A stretch of DNA of 6,254 nt from a bacterium UBA1790 (GTDB lineage: Bacteria > Bacteroidota > Bacteroidia > Bacteroidales > Muribaculaceae). Shown here piece after piece: positions 4,998-6,254 of this stretch. The translations under genes and the position numbers were made by a program. The stretch spans positions 15,027 through 21,280 of the forward strand of contig DCGA01000039.1 in the NCBI GenBank assembly GCA_002314465.1, written 5' to 3'. How positions within the stretch are numbered: the stretch's first letter is position 1; each line of letters begins with the position of its first letter. The notes under the pieces were generated by a model, which was given only the letters and a program-made list of their open reading frames with translations, did not search any database and was not told the origin of the DNA.

Positions 4998-6113
4998 ATG
5001 AGTTTCAGCCTGTTGACACATATCAAGTTTTTCTTCTCGGGAGGTGCAATAGTGTTCTTCCTGTACGTTATGTATATTCTGTTGCCAGCCTACAAGCATC
5101 CTAAGAACAAAATCGCTCTTTATGTTATAGGCTTGCTCTTCTGGGCTATGGCTCTGCTCGGAATCGGTTATATACTCAAAGTTGTCATTGACCTTTTGGA
5201 CCTTTCACCGCACTTCGATATCGCAGGACACGCACGTCTGTGCACCACCTTTATTGAAATGATGGTTGTACCGCTCATGTGCGTTTCCATGCTCACCATG
5301 GTTCGACTCAAGGTGCCGCGTTTGTGGATTTTGGCACTAGTCGAACTGCCTATCGTTGTAACAGGATTCATCTTTGCATTTACAGGCAGCTTTCTTGCCA
5401 TGGATCTCGCTGTGTATTATTCTTTGGCTTACACGCTTGTGAATGTTTTCGGTATCATTACTCACGCAGTGCGTTATCACGAAGTGCTTAACCGCACCTA
5501 TGCTAACACCTCACAGCGTGGCGTGACGTGGGTGGTTATTACGCTTCTATTAATGCTTTCTCTTCTGGCAATATGGATTTTAAGCCGATTCCTCTTCCCG
5601 GGATTGCTCAGTAGCACCATTTACATCCCCCTCGATTTGATTCCTTGGATATTCTATTCAAGACGCATTCTACGGCAGAACTATAGCGTAGAGGCAATGG
5701 AGGGATTTATTGCCTCCGATTCGCTTTTGCCCGCTTCCGACGACGAGGAAATCCATGCCGACCTTAAGACATGGCAGGAAGAGTACTTCGGCAAGGCTAT
5801 AGAGGATTATTGCCATAAAGCCGAGAACTTCACCAACCCCGACCTCAGCGTCGTGAACGTAGCCGCCGCAATAGGCAGCAATCGCACCTATGTGTCGCGC
5901 TGGTTCAAGGAGCAGGGCAAGAGCTTCAGCACCTATATCTCCGACATCCGCCTCGAATACGCCCAGAGCCTGCTTGTTTATTCCAACTATAACATCTCCG
6001 AGGTAGTAACCATGTCGGGATTCTCATCGATACGCACTTTCCGTGCGCTCTTTGTTGCGCGCTTCGGCACCACCCCCAGCGACTACCGCAACGCCAATAC
6101 CCTCCACAAGTAA
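4998..6113 (+). CDS. Membrane-tethered AraC-type regulator B (paralogue of A)
   Basis: The product is 371 aa from ATG 4998. A GTG at 4992 is also in frame and would overlap the upstream stop as GTGA; I prefer the ATG. Predicted membrane segments lie at about 11-31, 40-63, 83-103, 108-133, 135-157, 176-197 and 205-222. The loop motif RTYANTSQRGV (166-176) is shared with A. The C-terminal AraC-type domain spans about 257-364: LSVVNVAAAIGSNRTYVSRW (283-302) is the first helix-turn-helix, and the second runs from ISEVVTMSGFSSIRTFR to TTPSDYR. Aligned by eye without gaps, the HTH regions of A and B are identical at about 61 of 110 positions, with membrane parts less alike. B has only a short acidic patch (SDDEE, 247-251) where A has a long one. 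The 2-nt gap to A suggests translational coupling, and the pair may form hetero-oligomers. The function is not known; DNA binding and membrane location are inferred from the sequence. Confidence 0.85.
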   Translation: MSFSLLTHIKFFFSGGAIVFFLYVMYILLPAYKHPKNKIALYVIGLLFWAMALLGIGYILKVVIDLLDLSPHFDIAGHARLCTTFIEMMVVPLMCVSMLTMVRLKVPRLWILALVELPIVVTGFIFAFTGSFLAMDLAVYYSLAYTLVNVFGIITHAVRYHEVLNRTYANTSQRGVTWVVITLLLMLSLLAIWILSRFLFPGLLSSTIYIPLDLIPWIFYSRRILRQNYSVEAMEGFIASDSLLPASDDEEIHADLKTWQEEYFGKAIEDYCHKAENFTNPDLSVVNVAAAIGSNRTYVSRWFKEQGKSFSTYISDIRLEYAQSLLVYSNYNISEVVTMSGFSSIRTFRALFVARFGTTPSDYRNANTLHK

Positions 6114-6132
6114 AGTACAATAACCACCACCA

Positions 6133-6157
6133 CTACCACTTCCTGTCGTCGTGGTAG
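6133..6157 (+). terminator. Candidate hairpin after regulator B
   Basis: CTACCAC (6133-6139) and GTGGTAG (6151-6157) form a 7-bp stem with an 11-nt loop, 20 nt after the stop codon of regulator B. No T-run follows, so it is a weak intrinsic terminator candidate at best. It may instead be chance within a CCA-rich stretch. Confidence 0.3.
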
Positions 6158-6219
6158 AATTCACCGTGCGCCGTGTCCCGGTAAAGGGCCATCGCGTGCG
6201 CCGGTCTCACCGTCGCCAT
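6134..6219 (-). CDS. Doubtful 28-codon ORF in GC-rich tail
   Basis: On the minus strand an ATG at 6219-6217, preceded by an in-frame TGA, opens a 28-codon frame ending in TAG at 6136-6134. The peptide is basic and His-rich and ends HGEFYHDDRKW. A purine-rich AGAGGGGG precedes the start, but Bacteroidetes rarely rely on such sites. I recognise no family. The tail is much richer in GC than the rest and repeats GTGCGCCG at 6166 and 6196, so it may be an intergenic repeat element cut by the window edge rather than a gene. Confidence 0.15.
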
Positions 6220-6254
6220 GCCCCCTCTTCAGATGTAGGGACGACGCCCCCGCG

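Overview
The window looks like Bacteroidales chromosome (Bacteroides/Prevotella/Muribaculaceae-like). The reasons are two promoters of the Bacteroidetes -33 TTTG / -7 TAnnTTTG type, A-rich leaders without Shine-Dalgarno sites, a GxxExxY-family gene with the repeat flanks common in that order, and large AraC-type regulators with membrane domains. I cannot place genus or species by reading alone.

Minus-strand block (1-3479), in transcription order: biosynthetic arginine decarboxylase speA (3479-1557, TTG start), a short GxxExxY gene (1445-1050), tRNA pseudouridine synthase truA (988-251), and the N-terminus of a secreted protein that runs off the window (203-1, possibly an L,D-transpeptidase-type protein). 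The GxxExxY gene sits inside a compact unit of about 515 bp (998-1512) bounded by 53-nt imperfect inverted repeats built from 9-nt CTCGCAGAA-like units. It is AT-richer than its neighbours and begins 10 nt from the truA start codon. It looks like an inserted cassette without a transposase.

Divergent control region (3480-3786): about 300 bp, AT-rich, with a consensus promoter facing each way. One serves speA (-33/-7 at 3592-3595 and 3565-3572) and has an ~80-nt leader with a GC-rich hairpin. The other serves the plus-strand regulators (-33/-7 at 3738-3740 and 3761-3768). Two short perfect dyads lie in the region.

Plus-strand block (3787-6113): two adjacent paralogous regulators, 402 and 371 aa. 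Each has about seven predicted membrane segments followed by a C-terminal AraC-type double helix-turn-helix. The second start codon lies 2 nt after the first stop, so they should be co-transcribed and probably translationally coupled. They look like a tandem duplication that gave a pair of membrane-tethered transcription factors with unknown signal and targets.

Tail (6114-6254): GC-rich non-coding sequence with a weak hairpin and, on the minus strand, a 28-codon ORF of doubtful status.

The most unusual items are the inverted-repeat cassette carrying the GxxExxY gene and the coupled membrane/AraC regulator pair. The rest is ordinary housekeeping.
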